Shown one piece after another: positions 61,542 to 64,000 of a stretch of 64,000 nucleotides of DNA. The DNA is from Lepidurus packardi (lineage: Eukaryota; Arthropoda; Branchiopoda; Notostraca; Triopsidae): assembly GCA_023053545.1 (NCBI GenBank), contig JAKZAN010000005.1, positions 1,116,001 to 1,180,000 of the forward strand, written 5' to 3'. Below the pieces are notes generated by a model. It had not been told where the DNA came from, searched no databases, and saw nothing but the letters and a program-made list of their open reading frames with translations. How positions within the stretch are numbered: position 1 is the first letter of the stretch; every line of letters starts with the position of its first letter. The translations under genes and the position numbers were made by a program.

Positions 61542-61768
61542 ATTTGTTGATTTAATCGAACCTACCCGTATATCGTATCGAAAAGTGAGATCACTGATAC
61601 CATGCATGTACGCCATATATCGATAACATCAATACTCCGATGTCAATATTTAGGACACGCGGCAAATACAGTCATGAAATACATGAAATTCTTTCCCCCG
61701 CATTATTTCCTCCAACGTTAGCTTTTCTCAACAAGACAGCAAAGGAAGGACCACTTATTTTAACGCCA
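61542..61768. other. Intergenic stretch between NDUFB8 and the zinc-finger gene
   Basis: About 230 nt upstream of the NDUFB8 start and downstream of the zinc-finger stop. It should hold the NDUFB8 promoter, but I see no convincing TATA box, repeat or small gene. Confidence 0.5.
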
Positions 61769-62302
61769 TCAAATTTCAACTACCATATCCGTGCCTTCAA
61801 TAGTTAAAACACATCCAAGCGGGTTCGATTTCCCAATGACGTCTTCAGTTTCTTCCAATTCCTGCTCCGGTTCAGTTAAAATAATTTCGTGTCCAATTAT
61901 GGTCAGCGTTCCGCGTTCACTGCTCTATTCCTCCCCTTCTTCTTCGGCCGAATAATTTCTCTCGCCTTTCCTAGCCTTCTTCTCACTGTCATGGGTTACG
62001 TAATGTTTCTTCAAGTTGGAACTCTGGGAAAACGCTTTGCCACACAATTTACAGCAATAATTTTTTTCGCCGGTATGGATCACTTTATGCTTCTTCAAGT
62101 TGCCCACGGAAGCAAATTTCTTTTGACAAATATCGCAAGAAAAGGGTTTTTCTCCTGTATGGACCAAATGGTGACGCAACAAATTATTATTCTTCCGGAA
62201 TCCCGCGCCACAGATTTCACAAATGAAGGGTTTCTCATCCGTATGGGTAATCATGTGCTGCTTTAATGATAGGATGTTCCTAAAGTCCTTTAAACACACC
62301 AA
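61769..62302 (-). pseudogene. C2H2 zinc-finger protein, C-terminal part, degraded
   Basis: Three complete C2H2 fingers (C-x2-C...H-x3-H) with H-T-G-E-K-P-type linkers, preceded by the second half of another finger and followed by a basic then acidic tail. This is a sequence-specific DNA-binding protein of the tandem-finger class; the family cannot be told. A TAG at 61925-61927 interrupts the frame. The same frame then stays open for 52 more codons, acidic and ending in a hydrophobic M-V-V-E-I, to TGA at 61769-61771, so the TAG is probably a recent nonsense change. At the other end, the first cysteine (TGC near 62318) is out of frame with the rest of the finger, as if 5 nt had been gained. No upstream exon is visible. 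Confidence 0.8.
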
Positions 62303-62358
62303 GACTTATAGCACTTTCAGCTTTTTGTTATTTTTTTATAATAATTATTGTTTCTTAG

Positions 62359-62927
62359 TTAAGCTCTTCTGAAGCGTCCCAAACCAAGCAGCAAGTGAAG
62401 GTTTCCCGTGAATTAGAACTCAAACAGCAAGTGTCTGCTCTGAACAAGGAGTTAGGTGATGTCATGGTTAAACTTCAAGAACTAGAAAAGGAGCGAGCAG
62501 CCGTTCTTTGTGAAAAGAACGACCTACAAATACACTTGGACTTGCACCGTGAAGAAGATGAACAGTTAAAGCGCGAGTCCCAGGAACTTAAGGAGAAGTA
62601 GCGTTTTTTCATTCCAGTACAACGCAAATCTAACAATATTTGTCTATTAGGATCAGTGCGGCTGCGGAACATGCGTTAGCGTTCAAGAGAGGATTGTCGG
62701 AGAAGCACGAGTGGCGCATCAATACGCTCAACATGGATTTCCAAAACGAAAAGACCGCATTAATTAGCAAATTCGAAGAAGAGAAGATTTTCATCGACCA
62801 AGCTTGGCAGTCAAAGCTACAAGCGATTGAACTGCAATTTCGAGAGGAAAAGCTGAAAGCTGACAGTGATTTCCAGCAAGAACGGGAGAATCTCCATCGC
62901 CAATTCGACTCCTATGAACTAATGTAG
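62359..62927 (+). CDS. Coiled-coil protein, two internal exons, 3' end cut by LTR
   Basis: Exon one (62359-62597) follows a T-rich tract and TTAG. Exon two (62651 onward) follows ATTAG. The 53-nt intron between them starts with GTAG, and splicing keeps the frame (an AAG codon is split 2+1). The joined product is almost pure heptad-like charged coil rich in E, K, L and Q (for example K-L-Q-E-L-E-K-E and F-E-E-E-K), with no catalytic motif. I do not recognise the family; centrosomal, cytoskeletal and golgin-like proteins look similar. The last codons (ATG TAG at 62922-62927) run into the TG of an LTR that begins at 62923, so the stop comes from the transposon and the true C-terminus is missing. 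Upstream exons should lie to the left, but I could not connect any in frame. Confidence 0.65.
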
Positions 62928-63231
62928 TGTTACTATTAAAACGATGTACTTACGTTTTAGGTTTCTGAATGAGCAGTAGTAACTACGACAACGCAAGAGA
63001 CTTTGAAGCTTATTCCTGAACTGTATTCGCACGGACTCAGCTCGTTACACTCTAGAATCACACTGGCTACCCGAATCACTTCCCTGCTGTCCTTTATACC
63101 TTCCGGTAACTGGACAACAGGGTTGTAAAAAGTGATGTCTCTGTTGTCACTAGAAGAAAGGTCTTCTTCTTCCGTCACAACAAAAGCCATAAACACTAAA
63201 GTGTTTCTAGGTCGCATAAAGTATCATTACA
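62923..63231 (-). repeat. 3' LTR of a second Ty3/Gypsy element (309 bp)
   Basis: On the minus strand it starts TGTAATGATAC right after a polypurine tract plus 3 nt, and ends GTAACACTACA. The ends form a 9-of-11 inverted repeat with TG...CA termini. It contains a TATAAA block (about 63091-63098). An open frame of 86 codons within it (63217-62957) is incidental. The inner side leads to the pol end of the element; the outer side abuts the coiled-coil exon. Confidence 0.75.
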
Positions 63232-63234
63232 TTA

Positions 63235-63247
63235 CTCCCCCTCTTCC
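63235..63247 (-). other. Polypurine tract of the second Ty3/Gypsy element
   Basis: GGAAGAGGGGGAG on the minus strand, 3 nt before the LTR start. This is the expected RNase H-resistant primer for plus-strand synthesis. Confidence 0.75.
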
Positions 63248-63331
63248 GAAAAGTGACGCGTCCTCGCGTAAACCGGCGTCTAGTCCACGCGGTTAAGGAG
63301 GTTCGCCAATTGTGATCTTTTTCTTTTTTTT

Positions 63332-64000
63332 TTAATATGGTTGAAATCGGGAGGGTTTTTTTATCGTTCGTCTATCTCGTAGAGAATAGGTTGGAGCGGG
63401 TCTTGTTTCTTGGCTAGGCGACGCTGTTGGGGTGACAAAATGCGGGTTAGGGTCGTTATCAACTGGTATTGGGGTGTGGTGATTTGAAGGACTGCGAAGT
63501 ATGTCCGCATATGTGGTGCTGTCGGAGGAATTTGATGGTGTGTAATGATGTATAGTAGTGCTAGAGGGCCTTTTGGGGGAGGTTGGTGGGGGCGGTATGG
63601 GGCTTATTGTCCGGGGTTCTTCCCGTGTTCCTGCTTTCGGGTCCCTACACCCGTCGTATTCCCAACACTGTTTCAATCGGTTTAAGTGTACTGTATGCTT
63701 TTTGCAGGAAATGGGGTCGATTAGTGTCGCTGTAACCGGGGAGGGTCTATCAATAATTCGGTAAGGACCAGACCATCTATAGTCCAATTTCCTGGAAAGA
63801 CCTGGTTTCGTTGCGGGCTTCGTCATGTATACTTTGTCTCCCACGCGAAAATGACGTTCGGTCGCGGTCCTGTCATAATACTGTTTTTGCTTTTCTTGCG
63901 CTGTTTTCAAATGCGACTGTGCGATTGTCCATGCAGTATGGAGGTGAGATGTCAGCTTTTCTTTGTAGTCAGGGTATGAGAGTACCTGTGCTGATTTAGG
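63332..64000 (-). CDS. pol: Ty3/Gypsy pol, integrase C-terminus (partial)
   Basis: An open frame entering from the window end and stopping at 63332. It begins in the region after the integrase core (D-Y-K-E-K-L...A-Q-E-K-Q-K-Q-Y-Y-D-R). It then has the V-G-D-K-V-Y module and the GPY/F motif S-G-P-Y-R-I, followed by a proline/serine/threonine-rich tail ending Y-S-L-R-D-R-R-T-I-K-K-P. Catalytic domains lie outside the window. The sequence clearly differs from the first element's pol, so this is another family. There is no sign of a third ORF in the 84 nt before the polypurine tract. The 84-nt spacer is T-rich on the plus strand. Confidence 0.88.
   Translation of the reverse strand, partial: PKSAQVLSYPDYKEKLTSHLHTAWTIAQSHLKTAQEKQKQYYDRTATERHFRVGDKVYMTKPATKPGLSRKLDYRWSGPYRIIDRPSPVTATLIDPISCKKHTVHLNRLKQCWEYDGCRDPKAGTREEPRTISPIPPPPTSPKRPSSTTIHHYTPSNSSDSTTYADILRSPSNHHTPIPVDNDPNPHFVTPTASPSQETRPAPTYSLRDRRTIKKPSRFQPY

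Noticed and set aside
61889-62266. Plus-strand 125-codon open frame
   Set aside because: It is exactly antisense to the C2H2 zinc fingers, whose C/H spacing is unmistakable on the minus strand.
62957-63217. Minus-strand 86-codon open frame as a gene
   Set aside because: It lies wholly inside the 309-bp LTR and shows no domain; it is more likely incidental.
57904-64000. tRNA or rRNA genes in the gene-containing end
   Set aside because: I saw no cloverleaf-like A/B-box pair or rRNA-like sequence by eye; a covariance search would be decisive.

Overview
The window is repeat-dominated nuclear DNA from an animal, most likely an invertebrate and possibly an arthropod. I infer this from a spliced nuclear gene for a mitochondrial complex I subunit (NDUFB8), tandem C2H2 zinc fingers, a spliced KDZ-type transposase, Ty3/Gypsy and I/Jockey-type retroelements, and 45 kb of satellite DNA. 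Nearly all introns I can place are only about 49-87 nt long.

Layout. Bases 1-142 are an inverted, internally deleted fragment of a Ty3/Gypsy reverse transcriptase. Bases 143-6132 are a minus-strand Ty3/Gypsy element: 249-bp 5' LTR, primer-binding site, gag, pol, and the start of an env-like third ORF. It is cut off at its 3' end by the inverted fragment. At the gag/pol boundary lies a textbook -1 frameshift signal: a slippery heptamer, an 8-nt spacer and a perfectly pairing H-type pseudoknot. Bases 6133-9499 are the 3' part of a plus-strand LINE (end of the endonuclease, RT, RNase H, CCHC-like tail), broken by a single in-frame stop. The LTR element appears to sit inside its endonuclease region.

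Bases 9500-54184 are one uninterrupted minisatellite/satellite with a 10-bp basic unit (consensus CCAGTTTAAA). It is organised into long, variable higher-order modules, with recent block duplications of 5,155 and 2,338 bp. It passes abruptly into a second satellite (54185-57903) with a 20-bp unit made of a 14-bp perfect palindrome plus a 6-bp spacer. A 100-N assembly gap follows.

Bases 58004-64000 are gene-containing. A KDZ-type transposase gene (+) can be followed through nine exons, including a 5-nt microexon, with the reading frame kept at every junction. Its last intron is almost entirely a 605-bp foldback MITE. Tail-to-tail with it is NDUFB8 (-, three exons), which carries a frameshifting deletion. 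Then come a degraded C2H2 zinc-finger gene (-) and two exons of a coiled-coil gene (+). The latter runs into the 3' LTR of a second, different Ty3/Gypsy element (-), whose integrase C-terminus continues past the window end. Broken frames in both host-like genes suggest either a decaying locus or assembly errors next to the repeats.
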